A DNA stretch of 61,924 bases from Gemmatimonadota bacterium (GCA_016712265.1 JADJRJ010000010.1:1-61924); one strand, 5' to 3'; positions 41,992 through 50,616 are shown, counted from the first letter of the stretch. Numbers and translations: made by a program. Notes: generated by a model not told the origin, from the sequence alone.

Positions 41992-42881
41992 CCGCTCGCC
42001 CGACAGCCAAGCCGTTCATCAAGTGGGCGGGCGGCAAGGGCCGTCTGCTCGAGCAGATCGCCCCACTGGTCCCCGCCGAGGTGCACACCTGGGTGGAGCC
42101 GTTCCTCGGGGGCGGCGCTTCGCTCTTCGGGCTGGGCGTTCACCGCGCGAAGAGCGTCATAGCCGGGGACGTCAACACCGCGCTCATCAACGCCTTCCGC
42201 TGCGTTCGCGACGACGTGGAGGGCGTGATGCTCGCGCTGGACGACCTGCAGCGGCTCGGGCCTTACCGCGACCAGTACTACCGCGAACGGAGCGCCTTCA
42301 ACCGCTGGCTGATATCTGTGGAGGGCGCACGCAGAGGTTGGCCCAACACTATTGCAGCCGCGCAGTTCATCTACCTGAACAAGACCGGGTACAACGGCCT
42401 CTGGCGAGTGAACAAGCTCGGAGAGCTCAACGTGGCGTGCGGCGACTACAAGGAGCCGCGCATCTACGACTCGGCCGAGCTCATCGCGGCCAGCAAGGCG
42501 CTGCGCCACGTGTCGTTGTGCTTGAACAGTGCCTCCTCGTTGTTGGGCACCGCTGCCGCCGGGAACAAGTTCTACTTCCTCGACCCGCCCTACACCCCGA
42601 CGAGCGCGACGGCCGGCTTCACCGGCTACTCGGTGGGTGGTTTCACCCACGCGCACCACCTCGAGCTGCGAGATGCCTGTCGCCGCATCGACAAGGACGG
42701 CGGCAAGTTCCTGCTCTGCCAAGCGGACACGCCGCTGACGCGTGAGCTCTACTACGAGTGGGACGTGCGCACCGTGAGCACACAGCGCAGCATCAGCATG
42801 AAGTCCACCACCCGCGGCGTGACCACCGAGCTGGTTGTCCGCAATTACACCACCCCGCAAGACCCCAAGGACCCAACGTGA
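41988..42881 (+). CDS. dam: DNA adenine methylase (Dam, D12 class)
   Basis: 297 aa from GTG 41988 (GTGA overlap). Motif order is class alpha: KPFIKWAGGKGRLLEQI (motif X and I), WVEPFLGGGASLFGL, YLNKTGYNGLWRVNKLGELN and YFLDPPYTP (motif IV, DPPY), then ADTPLTRELYYEWDV. All catalytic residues look intact. It probably methylates adenine in a short site such as GATC, for protection or regulation. Contrast with the degenerate Dam-like protein at 34554. Confidence 0.9.
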   Translation: MTARPTAKPFIKWAGGKGRLLEQIAPLVPAEVHTWVEPFLGGGASLFGLGVHRAKSVIAGDVNTALINAFRCVRDDVEGVMLALDDLQRLGPYRDQYYRERSAFNRWLISVEGARRGWPNTIAAAQFIYLNKTGYNGLWRVNKLGELNVACGDYKEPRIYDSAELIAASKALRHVSLCLNSASSLLGTAAAGNKFYFLDPPYTPTSATAGFTGYSVGGFTHAHHLELRDACRRIDKDGGKFLLCQADTPLTRELYYEWDVRTVSTQRSISMKSTTRGVTTELVVRNYTTPQDPKDPT

Positions 42882-43489
42882 GCAACCACATCGACAAGCG
42901 CGCGTACGAAGACCCCATCGCTGCCAACGCCCACAACACCATGACGCTCTGGACGCTGTTCCAGCGCGACCTCGGCTCCATCGTCGCCCCGAAGGAGAAG
43001 AAGGCCATCATGCGCATCGCCGCGCGCATCGTGGCGCGCCGCACGGACACCACGCGCGCGGAGTTCATGGACGACTTCGTGACGACGCTCGGGCGCCGCA
43101 TCTACCTGCCGTTCGTCATCGGCACCGAGGAAGAGGGCTGGGGCTTCCGCGCGCAAATGCTCCTCGCCGTGCACGAGCACCAGCACGTCGCCCAGTGGCG
43201 GAAGCAGCCGGTACGATTCCTCGCGCAGTACGCGCGCAGCACGCGGAAGCGCGCGCTCTTCGAGGCCGAGGCCTTCCTGGCCGAGTTCGAGGCCTGCGCG
43301 ATGTTCGACTGGAACCCGCCGAGCCTCGAGCAGCGCCTCGGAACCCTCAACGGCTACGGGGTCGCCGCCGCGGACATCCAAGCGGCGCGCGACTGGATCA
43401 CGCCGCGGCTGGTCGAAACCGAGCTCTGGCCGACCACGCGCGCCGGCAAGGTGGCGCAGCGCTGGGCCGCTCTCGTGAGGCATCCGTGA
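42878..43489 (+). CDS. HEHQH metal-site protein
   Basis: 203 aa from GTG 42878. Contains LLAVHEHQHVAQWRKQP, an HExxH zinc motif on a helix, and further on LFEAEAFLAEFEACAMFDW, whose Glu could be the third ligand, as in gluzincins. No signal peptide or membrane helix. Probably a cytoplasmic zinc peptidase-like protein of unknown substrate; coupling to Dam is by GTGA overlap. Confidence 0.6.
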   Translation: MSNHIDKRAYEDPIAANAHNTMTLWTLFQRDLGSIVAPKEKKAIMRIAARIVARRTDTTRAEFMDDFVTTLGRRIYLPFVIGTEEEGWGFRAQMLLAVHEHQHVAQWRKQPVRFLAQYARSTRKRALFEAEAFLAEFEACAMFDWNPPSLEQRLGTLNGYGVAAADIQAARDWITPRLVETELWPTTRAGKVAQRWAALVRHP

Positions 43490-43617
43490 AGGCGCGCCGT
43501 TTGCTGCAGCTGCGCCTTGCGCTGGTCATCCTGGCAGCCACGCTGGTCGTGGCGTGGCTCGCGTTCGTCAACGTGCTGGCGCTCTTCCTGCTGCTCGAAC
43601 ACCTGGGGTCCTCGTGA
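43486..43617 (+). CDS. 43-aa membrane peptide
   Basis: GTG 43486 overlaps the upstream stop. Basic head (VKARRLLQLRLALV) then one long hydrophobic helix (ILAATLVVAWLAFVNVLALF) to a short Glu-His end. N-in topology by the positive-inside rule. A small holin or membrane-active peptide would look like this, without proof. Confidence 0.5.
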   Translation: MKARRLLQLRLALVILAATLVVAWLAFVNVLALFLLLEHLGSS

Positions 43618-43958
43618 GAGCGAAGTCGAACACACCGACTGACCTGTTGCGGAAGCTCGAGCGGCTGGTCAAGGCTGACGACCACATCGAGGACTTGAAG
43701 GCGAAACGCGACGCCGGGAAGCACATCGTGCACAACACCGCGTGGCGCGGGGCGTACCTGGCGCGCGAGAAGGCCGAGCTGGACCTCTGGGGCAACCACG
43801 CTGACGATCGCGCCAAGGTGGCACGGGAGCTGCTGGCGGCGTTGCGCGCGCCACGGGTTCGCATCCATGTGCCAGTGCGACCCGAGGCTCAGGCGCTGCT
43901 CGACAACGGGGGCCAGGCGTGGATCGACTCCCTGACCGACCTCGACGCGAGCGATTGA
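43614..43958 (+). CDS. hypothetical helical protein
   Basis: 114 aa from GTG 43614. Charged helices: LLRKLERLVKADDHIEDLKA, YLAREKAELDLWGNHADDRA, KVARELLAALRAPRVR. The end is acidic. No recognised family; last but one gene of the polymerase operon. Confidence 0.55.
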   Translation: MRAKSNTPTDLLRKLERLVKADDHIEDLKAKRDAGKHIVHNTAWRGAYLAREKAELDLWGNHADDRAKVARELLAALRAPRVRIHVPVRPEAQALLDNGGQAWIDSLTDLDASD

Positions 43959-43976
43959 GGCGCGTACGCTCACACC

Positions 43977-44315
43977 ATGGCCAGCAAGCTGATCACGTTC
44001 CGTGTCGATGACGACGAGCTCTACCGCAAGCTGCTCGAGGAGGGTGCCGCCCTGGGCGTGAGCCCGCACATCATGGCCAAGGAGATCGTCGCGGGGCGCT
44101 ACGGGCGTAGCGACACCACGCCGGCAACAGCTCTTGGGGAGCACTTCAAGCGGCAGTACCTGGCGCGGATGCAGGAGGCCATCCGCGCGGCCACACCGGA
44201 GCTCGAGGAGCTGATGCATCGGCTGGCGCGTGAGGTGCTCGATGATCGGGTGTGGGGCGGCGCCGGGCAGGGCGGGCGCCCTGTGGGGACGCCGCGCCCG
44301 AAGCGCCGGAACTAG
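43977..44315 (+). CDS. putative RHH DNA-binding protein
   Basis: 112 aa. The N-terminus KLITFRVDDDELYRKLLEEG then AALGVSPHIMAKEIV has one strand and two helices, as in ribbon-helix-helix repressors. The rest is helical and ends in a basic, Gly/Pro-rich tail (GQGGRPVGTPRPKRRN). Possible operon repressor. Overlaps the convergent gene by 4 bp. Confidence 0.55.
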   Translation: MASKLITFRVDDDELYRKLLEEGAALGVSPHIMAKEIVAGRYGRSDTTPATALGEHFKRQYLARMQEAIRAATPELEELMHRLAREVLDDRVWGGAGQGGRPVGTPRPKRRN

Positions 44316-44557
44316 GGCTGCGACCGCCCCCAGTGCCCCGCTGTGCGGGTGTTGTCGGCAGGCGCATCGACCTCGCACGCGACGGTCAGTCCGTTGCCGA
44401 GGTCGATGGCCTGCCGGAAGGCGAAGCCCATCTGCGGATAGGGCTGGAAGCGCGGGTCAGGCTGTCCAGCCTCCCAGGCCGCGTGCTCCTCGGCCGTGGC
44501 CGGGCGCACGAAGAGTCCCGTGCGACGCTCGAAGATGTCGGTGCGGAGGTTGGACAT
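44312..44557 (-). CDS. 81-aa hypothetical protein
   Basis: ATG 44557 has AAAGGAA just upstream on the minus strand. Product MSNLRTDIFERRTGLFVRPA then FRQAIDLGNGLTVACEVDAP. Small alpha/beta protein, no family. Divergent from the rightward late cluster across an AT-rich gap, convergent with the RHH gene. Confidence 0.55.
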   Translation of the reverse strand: MSNLRTDIFERRTGLFVRPATAEEHAAWEAGQPDPRFQPYPQMGFAFRQAIDLGNGLTVACEVDAPADNTRTAGHWGRSQP

Positions 44558-44608
44558 GACGGGGTTCCTTTCGAGGCGCCGGAAGTGAGAGCGGCGACCT
44601 GAGACCAC

Positions 44609-44786
44609 AATCTAGCGGCGCCTGAATCGAATAACAAGTAGTCTGCTAAATAAAAATGAAAATAGTTCTAAAATGCCGGTTTTATTGGGTTTTTCTTGTG
44701 CAGAAAAGCAGAGATACACTTTTGCTTACGTGTAGGTTGGTGTAGGTCACTTGCGTACATGCTCAGGCCTGCGGTATCCTGCGGGG
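44609..44786. promoter_or_regulatory. AT-rich divergent promoter region
   Basis: 178 bp with a clear rise in A+T between 44630 and 44720 (for example AATAAAAATGAAAATAG). It separates the minus-strand 81-aa gene from the second late rightward cluster. TGTAGGTTGG and TGTAGGTCAC lie in tandem at 44731-44750, matching the half-site of the GTAGGT dyads at 11690 and 19457. Confidence 0.5.
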
Positions 44787-45365
44787 GTGACCGCCACCAC
44801 CAGTCTACATCGGCCCCTCGTCCAGCGCGACCGCAAGCCCGCCTTTGCGCTTCCCGCGCGCGCGTTCGCGCCCGCTCGAGCAGCCCTGTTGGTGCTGCTC
44901 GCGCTGGTGCTGCCGCTCGTGTCCGGCTGCGGTGAGCGTGCGTGGCAGCGCAGCATGCTGGTGAGCCTCGAGACGACGCGCATCGGCACAGAGGCTGCTT
45001 GGTCGATCGCCATCGAGAACCAGCGCACGAGCGAGGCGGCGGCCATCAACGACGGCGCCGCGCGCGCGGCCGGCCTCGAGGAGGCTGCGCGCCTTGTCAT
45101 CCTTGCCGAGGTGCAGCGCGAGCTGGCCACCGTTCGCGCGCGCTCGCATGCGGTGTACGCGCGCTTCCGCTTGGTGCGGCAGCTCCACGCGACAGCTGTT
45201 GCGGCCTTCGACGCCTACCGCGCAGGGCGCGGTACGCGCGCCTCTTTCTTCGCGGCCATGGACCCTCTGCTCGACGCGTGGCGCGCCCTGCAAGAGATCC
45301 TGCCGAACCGCGGGCGGCCTGACGCCCCCGCAGATCAACCCGCCCCTGTCACTGAGGATCCCTGA
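44787..45365 (+). CDS. lipoprotein with coiled-coil domain
   Basis: 192 aa from GTG 44787. A long basic head is followed by AALLVLLALVLPLVSGC, a lipobox at about residue 49, so the mature protein would be lipid-anchored. The mature part is helical, Ala/Arg/Glu-rich (EAARLVILAEVQRELATVRA) and ends in a Pro-rich tail. Phage outer-membrane spanins are lipoproteins of this general kind, but usually smaller. First gene of the second late cluster. Confidence 0.6.
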   Translation: MTATTSLHRPLVQRDRKPAFALPARAFAPARAALLVLLALVLPLVSGCGERAWQRSMLVSLETTRIGTEAAWSIAIENQRTSEAAAINDGAARAAGLEEAARLVILAEVQRELATVRARSHAVYARFRLVRQLHATAVAAFDAYRAGRGTRASFFAAMDPLLDAWRALQEILPNRGRPDAPADQPAPVTEDP

Positions 45366-45368
45366 ATC

Positions 45369-46118
45369 ATGGCCCAGCTTCTCATCGGTACCACCAGCGT
45401 CGACGTGAACGACGTTGCCCTCGTCGCCCCGCGCGGCGCCCTCAGCACGGTCTACCTGGCCGACAACTCCTTCCTCGAGTCCGCGCTGACGCCGGCCGCG
45501 CAGCGGACGGCCATCAACGGCACCGCCGCGGGCACCGTGCTCACCACGGTGATCACCAGCACCAACTACGGCCTCTGCTACGTGGGTGCCGGCAACGTGC
45601 AGCGCATCGACCCGAGCAACGGTGTGCTCGGATCGAGCATCGTGCTGCGCGGTGGCCCCGGCCCCGTGGTGTGCCCCGCGCTGACCGTGGCGGCTGCGGC
45701 CGTCCTGGTGGATGCAGCCGCTGGTGCGACCAACTCGACGCCCGGTGGCGCCTGGACGCCAGTCATCACGAATGGAGCGGGCACGACGGCGACGTTCACG
45801 GCCAACGCCGCGAACTACATCCGCTCGGGTGGCCCGGTGGCGGCGGCCGGCGACATGGTGTTCGTCACCGCGCTGTTCTCGGTGACCATCGCGGCCCTTG
45901 GGACGATGTCGTTCACGGTCGCGGGCCTTCCGGTGGCCGCCAACCTCACCTCCGAGGCTCCGGTCCTCGAGGTGACGCGCATCTCGGGCGACGCGTCGGC
46001 GCCGTTCATCTACGCGGACATCACGGGCGCGAACACCGTGACCATCGCGGCGCCTGGCGCCGTGACGCTCGAAACCGTGGTGCAGATCGCCATGCACCTG
46101 CCGTACCGCGCGGCCTGA
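45369..46118 (+). CDS. spike-like beta protein, paralog 1
   Basis: 249 aa, no membrane helix. Residues 1-115 are closely similar to the protein at 46969: GTTSVDVNDVALVAPRGALS, TVYLADNSFLESAL, INGTAAGTVLTTVI, LRGGPGPVVCPA. The C-terminal half differs entirely and is Thr/Ala/Val-rich beta sequence (SGGPVAAAGDMVFVTALFSV). A shared base with variable outer domain is typical of trimeric spikes or fibres; capsid decoration is an alternative. Confidence 0.6.
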   Translation: MAQLLIGTTSVDVNDVALVAPRGALSTVYLADNSFLESALTPAAQRTAINGTAAGTVLTTVITSTNYGLCYVGAGNVQRIDPSNGVLGSSIVLRGGPGPVVCPALTVAAAAVLVDAAAGATNSTPGGAWTPVITNGAGTTATFTANAANYIRSGGPVAAAGDMVFVTALFSVTIAALGTMSFTVAGLPVAANLTSEAPVLEVTRISGDASAPFIYADITGANTVTIAAPGAVTLETVVQIAMHLPYRAA

Positions 46119-46149
46119 TCCACGCCAGCGCGCGCCCCGAGGACCAGCC

Positions 46150-46389
46150 ATGTACGTCGTCTCGCAACCCATCCGCACCTACATCGACCAGGCCGGCCAG
46201 GTCCGCTCCTACGACCCGGACAACGTCACTTCGGGCGGCCTCGCCGCGTGCGGCTGTCAGCCTCAGGGCGGCGTGCTCGGTGACATCCTGCCGGACTCGG
46301 CGACCGGCAAGATGGCCGTGGTGGCGGTGGGCGCGGTGGTGGTGGTGGGTGGCGTGCTGCTCTACCGCCGCCGGAAGGGTCGCCGCTGA
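46150..46389 (+). CDS. tail-anchored small protein
   Basis: 79 aa. N-terminal 50 residues are polar (RTYIDQAGQVRSYDPDNVTS) with CGCQ, then one helix (MAVVAVGAVVVVGGVLLY) and a very basic end (RRRKGRR). Same plan as the left-cluster membrane proteins. TGATG coupled to the next gene. Confidence 0.65.
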   Translation: MYVVSQPIRTYIDQAGQVRSYDPDNVTSGGLAACGCQPQGGVLGDILPDSATGKMAVVAVGAVVVVGGVLLYRRRKGRR

Positions 46390-46760
46390 TGCACTGGACG
46401 AAGGACATCGCGCTGCTCACCGAGCAGGAAGAGCGGGCCCGGCAGCTGGGCGGCCGCTACGGCGTCCAGGGCGTGCCCATCGAGCGCGACGCCATGCCCT
46501 CGAGCTACGCGGTGGCGGCGGTCATCAACGGCGAACCCGGTGGCATCCCGCGGCTCGTTCACGTGACGTTCGTGCGAGCCGCTTTCATGGTGCCGTTCGT
46601 GTGGGGCACCAGCAAGGTGCTCGACATCGCCCAGCTTCAGAAGGTGCGCGACATGCTGCTCTTCTCGCTCGGCATGAGCCTCTCGCAGAGCGTGGGGCTC
46701 CTCGCAGCCTACAAGATCAAGACCATGGCTGCGAACAGCACCATGCCGGAGAACGTCTGA
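46389..46760 (+). CDS. putative membrane-associated virion protein
   Basis: 123 aa, ATG 46389 in a TGATG junction. Helical head (IALLTEQEERARQLGGRYGV), beta region (RLVHVTFVRAAFMVPFVWGT) and a mildly hydrophobic C-terminal helix (MLLFSLGMSLSQSVGLLAAY). No family recognised. Confidence 0.55.
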   Translation: MHWTKDIALLTEQEERARQLGGRYGVQGVPIERDAMPSSYAVAAVINGEPGGIPRLVHVTFVRAAFMVPFVWGTSKVLDIAQLQKVRDMLLFSLGMSLSQSVGLLAAYKIKTMAANSTMPENV

Positions 46761-46966
46761 TGCAGAACCTCGGCTTCATCCTCCAGCTCTTCTCGGAGCT
46801 CGCGCGCATGGGCGCCCAGGCCGTCAGCGCGGCACGCGGAGACGAGCGCAAGGCGCTCGACCTCATCCGCGATCGCACCAACGAAATCACCGCGCTCGAG
46901 GCCGACAACGACCGGCTCGCGGAAGAGCGCATCCTCGGCAAGACCGCCGTGCACGAAGGTACCTGA
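46760..46966 (+). CDS. 68-aa coiled-coil protein
   Basis: ATG 46760 (TGATG). Amphipathic start (MQNLGFILQLFSELARMGAQ) then a charged helix (ITALEADNDRLAEERILGKT). Could be a small scaffold or membrane-surface protein. No family recognised. Confidence 0.5.
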   Translation: MQNLGFILQLFSELARMGAQAVSAARGDERKALDLIRDRTNEITALEADNDRLAEERILGKTAVHEGT

Positions 46967-46968
46967 AC

Positions 46969-47745
46969 ATGGCCCTGATCACCATCGGCACAAGCCTCAT
47001 TGACGTCGCAGATGTCGCCCTCGTTGCGCCCCGCGGCGCCGAGTCCACCGTCTATCTGGCCGACAGCCAGCAGCTCGAGTCCGCGCTCTCGGCCGCCGCC
47101 CAGGCCGCAGCTGTGAACGGCACGGCCGCCGGCACTGTGCTCACCACCGTGGTGGTCAGCAGTAACTTCGGCAGCTGCTACATCAGTGGCCCCAACACCC
47201 AGCGGGTGGTGGAGCTCAGCGCGACGGGCACCACGTGGTACCTGCGTGGCGGCCCAGGGCCGGTGATTTGCCCCGCCACGGACCTGGCCGCTGCTGAGGT
47301 GCTCATCGATGCAACGGGGGGCGCCGAAGTCGTGGCGTTCACTTATAGCTACTCTGGCACGTACGCCCCCGAGCTTTCGTTTTCTGCCGCCGGCGGTGGC
47401 GTCTTCATCAACTACGACGTTGACCCCGGCAGCGCTGGCGTGTCGCGAGTTGGAAACGGAGCAGGCGCCCCAAGCGCTGGTGACACCGTTGTCGTTACTG
47501 GCGTCATCGCGTTCTCTGACATCGTCAACTCGGAAACGCTCGACATCCCCCTACCGTTCGAGATGGCCACCGACGGGGCCCACCCCGTCATCGACGCGAC
47601 GACGCTCTTCACCGACGCGACCGCTACGTGCGTCATCACATCCCCAACCAATGCGCGCGTCACGTTCGGCGTCACGGGTGACGCCTTTGGGCGCATGCAG
47701 CTTCGCATCTCCTACCAGACCGCCAACGCCGTCGACCCGGAGTAA
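46969..47745 (+). CDS. spike-like beta protein, paralog 2
   Basis: 258 aa. First 115 residues match the protein at 45369 (VADVALVAPRGAESTVYLAD, VNGTAAGTVLTTVV, YLRGGPGPVICPA). From residue 120 it is unrelated: Gly/Ser/Tyr-rich (YSYSGTYAPELSFSAAGGGV) then VTGVIAFSDIVNSETLDIPL. Codon use in the second half is less GC-rich than in the first, hinting that the tip domain was acquired separately. Confidence 0.6.
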   Translation: MALITIGTSLIDVADVALVAPRGAESTVYLADSQQLESALSAAAQAAAVNGTAAGTVLTTVVVSSNFGSCYISGPNTQRVVELSATGTTWYLRGGPGPVICPATDLAAAEVLIDATGGAEVVAFTYSYSGTYAPELSFSAAGGGVFINYDVDPGSAGVSRVGNGAGAPSAGDTVVVTGVIAFSDIVNSETLDIPLPFEMATDGAHPVIDATTLFTDATATCVITSPTNARVTFGVTGDAFGRMQLRISYQTANAVDPE

Positions 47746-47784
47746 TTACGCCCGCCTGCGCTCACATGTGGAAAGTAGAACAAC

Positions 47785-48189
47785 ATGACCATCGGCATCT
47801 CCCCCTACCCCGGTGCGCTCGGCACCGTGATCCCAACCACCCCGGCCCGCTTCGCGCCTGGTGGAGAGCGGCGCTACAACCTCAACGGCGGCCTCGGTGA
47901 CGGCGTCATGGTGGCCATCTCCTCGGGGGTGGCCGTCGGCGGCATGGCGAGCTCCGCGCTCGGTGGCGCCATCATTGGCGGTCTCGCTTCGGCCAAGTGG
48001 TCGGGCGCCGGTACGGGGGCCCTCGTGAGCGGTGGCCTGGCCGGCTTCGCGGGCGGCCTCGGAGCGTCCGCCATGTCGGCCGAGACCGGTGAGTCGGCGC
48101 TCCCCGGGCTCCTCGTGGCCGGTGCCGGCGCGGGCCTCTTCGGCTGGGGCATCTGGCGCTGGAACAAGCTGCGCAAGGGAGGGCGTTGA
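47785..48189 (+). CDS. Gly-rich multi-helix membrane protein
   Basis: 134 aa. Soluble 45-residue head, then three hydrophobic Gly/Ala segments: GVMVAISSGVAVGGMASSAL, TGALVSGGLAGFAGGLGASA and LLVAGAGAGLFGWGIWRW, ending NKLRKGGR. Small, abundant-type virion membrane protein or pore former by appearance. Confidence 0.6.
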   Translation: MTIGISPYPGALGTVIPTTPARFAPGGERRYNLNGGLGDGVMVAISSGVAVGGMASSALGGAIIGGLASAKWSGAGTGALVSGGLAGFAGGLGASAMSAETGESALPGLLVAGAGAGLFGWGIWRWNKLRKGGR

Positions 48190-48192
48190 GCC

Positions 48193-48606
48193 ATGCGCCA
48201 CCATCACGACTACGACGACATTTCGTGGAACGCGCATGATCGCACGGTGGCGTACCCGTACACAGCCAACGTCAGCATCAGTCGTGGTGTGCTCGTCGTA
48301 ACTGGTGTGTCCGAGGCGACTACCGCTGCGGACGCCGTGCGCTTTGCGTGTGCCGACGCCAAGTCACGTTGGCGCGGCTTGCTGGTCATTCGTGGGCGCA
48401 AGGGCGCAGCCAGTCCGACCGGTGTGGTCGAGGTCTCGGCACGTGTCTTCAGCGATGCGCCCGCGAAGCGAGCTGGCAAACCGACCCGCACCATGTCGTG
48501 CAAGCTCATCATGCCCACGCACGGCAATCAGTCCTTCCCGACGACCGGCAGCTTCACGGCCGACCTCGTGAAGCCCCTCTACGACCTCGCGCTAGCGGTG
48601 CGTTGA
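48193..48606 (+). CDS. small alpha/beta protein, group member 1
   Basis: 137 aa. His-rich start (MRHHHDYDDI), then strand-helix-strand: ISRGVLVVTGVSEATTAADA, VRFACADAKSRWRGLLVIRG, VVEVSARVF and a C-terminal helix (DLVKPLYDLALAVR). Layout resembles the next three small proteins (to 49834 and 50613-50966), which may be a diverged family. Function unknown. Confidence 0.55.
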   Translation: MRHHHDYDDISWNAHDRTVAYPYTANVSISRGVLVVTGVSEATTAADAVRFACADAKSRWRGLLVIRGRKGAASPTGVVEVSARVFSDAPAKRAGKPTRTMSCKLIMPTHGNQSFPTTGSFTADLVKPLYDLALAVR

Positions 48607-48911
48607 TGGCTGGTGGCCACCTCAACATTGGGCACAACCTCGTCGCGTTCACCTCGCGCAGCGGGGCGTATCCGGCTGGGCGCGGCAGCTCACGTACAAG
48701 CCTACGAGCTGCTGCTGAAGCGTTGGTCGAGAACATGCGCTGTGACGGAAATGGCCGCTGGGTGACCATCGAGTACACCCGCGCGCAGGGCACGCCCAGC
48801 CACACGACCATGACCGTCTGGATTGGGCACCCCACCACCGTGCGCGGCCTCGACACCGATGCAGCGCTCACCCTCTTCAAAGCGGGCCAGCGCATCTTGG
48901 AGCGGTGCTGA
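48606..48911 (+). CDS. small alpha/beta protein, group member 2
   Basis: 101 aa, TGATG start. Sequence: LNIGHNLVAFTSRSGAYPAG, a helix (SLRAAAEALVENMR), strands WVTIEYTRAQG and TTMTVWIGHP, then a helix (ALTLFKAGQRILERC). Helix-strand-strand-helix order matches the protein at 49482. No family recognised. Confidence 0.55.
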   Translation: MAGGHLNIGHNLVAFTSRSGAYPAGRGSSRTSLRAAAEALVENMRCDGNGRWVTIEYTRAQGTPSHTTMTVWIGHPTTVRGLDTDAALTLFKAGQRILERC

Positions 48912-49482
48912 TGCCGCACGCGGTGACCATCTCCCTTGGCGGCATCACGGCCACCTCGCGCGCCCTGCCACGCCTCGAGGAGGCCTGCGTGGACGCCGAG
49001 CAGCGGTGGACCGCGCTCTACAAGGCGCACCCCGCAGCGCTCGACAAGTCGAGCTACCCCTACATCGCCATCGAGGCCCGCGGCGGCTCGTACGGCGCGG
49101 CCTGGCACAAGCGCCACTACGACGAGGCCAGCAACGCCAGCGTCGTGCGCACGCTCCACGCGAACAGCCTGAGCCTGCACGAAGCGGCCGACATCTACAA
49201 CCTCTCCTGGCGCATGTCGGTGAAGGTGCGGGGCCCGAAACGCGCCGTGCAGAACCCACGCAAGCGCAAGAACGTGGGCCTTCGTGGACGTCCGAGCCAC
49301 TGGCGCGCCCCGAAGTGGGAGTCGGCGCGTGGCGGGGGGCACACGCACGAGCCTTCCGCGACGAAGACCACTCGCCGGGAGACCTCACGCGGTGTAGTGC
49401 TGGTCGAGCGCTGCGTGCGGTACCCGGCGCGAGGTTCTCCTGCACGGCATGGAGAATGTCTACGGGGAGTGGGTGGAGTGAT
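48911..49482 (+). CDS. hypothetical protein with likely frame break
   Basis: About 190 aa. ATG 48911 in a TGATG junction. Coherent through YPYIAIEARGGSYGAAWHKR, SVVRTLHANSLSLHEAADIY and a basic region (RKRKNVGLRGRPSHWR) to VLVERCVRYPAR near 49430. A one-base gap there would give EVLLHGMENVYGEWVE and a TGA at 49480-49482 overlapping the next ATG as TGATG. As given, the frame instead runs on into the next gene. Confidence 0.5.
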
Positions 49483-49834
49483 GAGTTACCAAGCCGAGAT
49501 CCAACATGGTGCGATAAGCGGCGCAGGACTGCGCAAGCCCAGCCTTCGCGCCGCGCTCGAAGACGCCTTCAACGCTTGGGTGCGCACCATCGGGCGGCAC
49601 CCAAGCGAGTTCAAGCCGAACACCGTCAAGGATGTGCGGATTCGCGTCTGGAGCAGCGGGCACAGTGTCGAACTGCTCGCGATCGCGCACATTAGGCCAG
49701 GCGAGCGCAAGGTCACCATCACGGTGCCGGGCAAGATCGCCCCGCGCTCGACCTACGACATCACCAACGTGGCGTTGGCGGTGCAGGACTTCAAATACCA
49801 GCGCGATGGCAGTACGTTGGGCGGGCGTCGTTGA
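49482..49834 (+). CDS. small alpha/beta protein, group member 3
   Basis: 117 aa from ATG 49482, MSYQAEIQHGAISGAG. Helix RAALEDAFNAWVRTIGRHPS, strands VRIRVWSSGHSVELLAIAHI and KVTITVPG. Same layout as the proteins at 48606 and 50613. As given it is in frame with the gene before it; the TGATG sequence at 49480 suggests they are separate. Function unknown. Confidence 0.55.
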
Positions 49835-50616
49835 TGCCGAAACCCGCCCCGCCCACGTTCGCGCCTGACGCCCGCCTCGCGGGGCTCATCGTGGCGCCGT
49901 CGCGCGGCTTCAAGGAGAACGTCTACCTCGAGCGCCCGGACCCGCCGACGTGCATCGTGATCCACACGACCGGCAGCGGGCCGCTGCGGCGCTTCGCCAA
50001 CGCACGCGAGCGCACACGCTTCGGCTACGAGACGCCCTTCGATGCCGCGCTCCGCATCTACGGCTCGCTGATGAAGGAAGGTCCGCACTACGTGTACGGC
50101 GCCGCTGGCGAGCGCGCCCAGGTGTGCCCCGAGAGCCTCGCGGCGTGGCACGTGGGATCGCTCGGATCTGGCGTCTACAGCAAGCCCAACGGCGGCTGGG
50201 CGGACAAGGGCGGCCAGCACGACTGGTGGTTCGAGCGCTGGGGCGCTCTCGGCCTCACGAGCCCCTTCGAGCTGGCCGCCGGCACCGCGTGGGAGGCGCG
50301 CAACAGCAAGCCCTTCCGCATGGCGGTGCGCACCGGTTTCGCGAAGGCGAGCTGCAACGACAACGCGGTGGGCAAGGAGGTCGTGCCTGACATCCAGCGA
50401 CCGCGCGGGCCCTGGTCGAACAAGTGCTGGGAGAGCCTCGCCGAGGGTGTGCTAGAGTGCGCTGGGCGGCTCAACATCCCGTTGTCCCCGCTCCACATCT
50501 TCACCCACTCGGACGGCCACCCCGTGGCGCGCTCGAGCAACGGCGCGGCCTGGGACACAGCGCCCGCTTGTTGGTCCTGGAAGCGATTCGCAGAAGTGGC
50601 AGGTATTCCGGCATGA
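49834..50616 (+). CDS. N-acetylmuramoyl-L-alanine amidase-like enzyme
   Basis: 260 aa, TGATG start. Amidase_2-like layout: TCIVIHTTGSGP (zinc His44), HYVYGAAGERAQVCPESLAA-WHVG, and a late HIFTHSDGHPVARSSNGAAW. Cuts the amide bond between MurNAc and the stem peptide. No signal peptide or anchor, so it would be a virion part or reach the wall through a holin. The second peptidoglycan enzyme set is at 56005-57269 on the other strand. Confidence 0.7.
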   Translation: MPKPAPPTFAPDARLAGLIVAPSRGFKENVYLERPDPPTCIVIHTTGSGPLRRFANARERTRFGYETPFDAALRIYGSLMKEGPHYVYGAAGERAQVCPESLAAWHVGSLGSGVYSKPNGGWADKGGQHDWWFERWGALGLTSPFELAAGTAWEARNSKPFRMAVRTGFAKASCNDNAVGKEVVPDIQRPRGPWSNKCWESLAEGVLECAGRLNIPLSPLHIFTHSDGHPVARSSNGAAWDTAPACWSWKRFAEVAGIPA

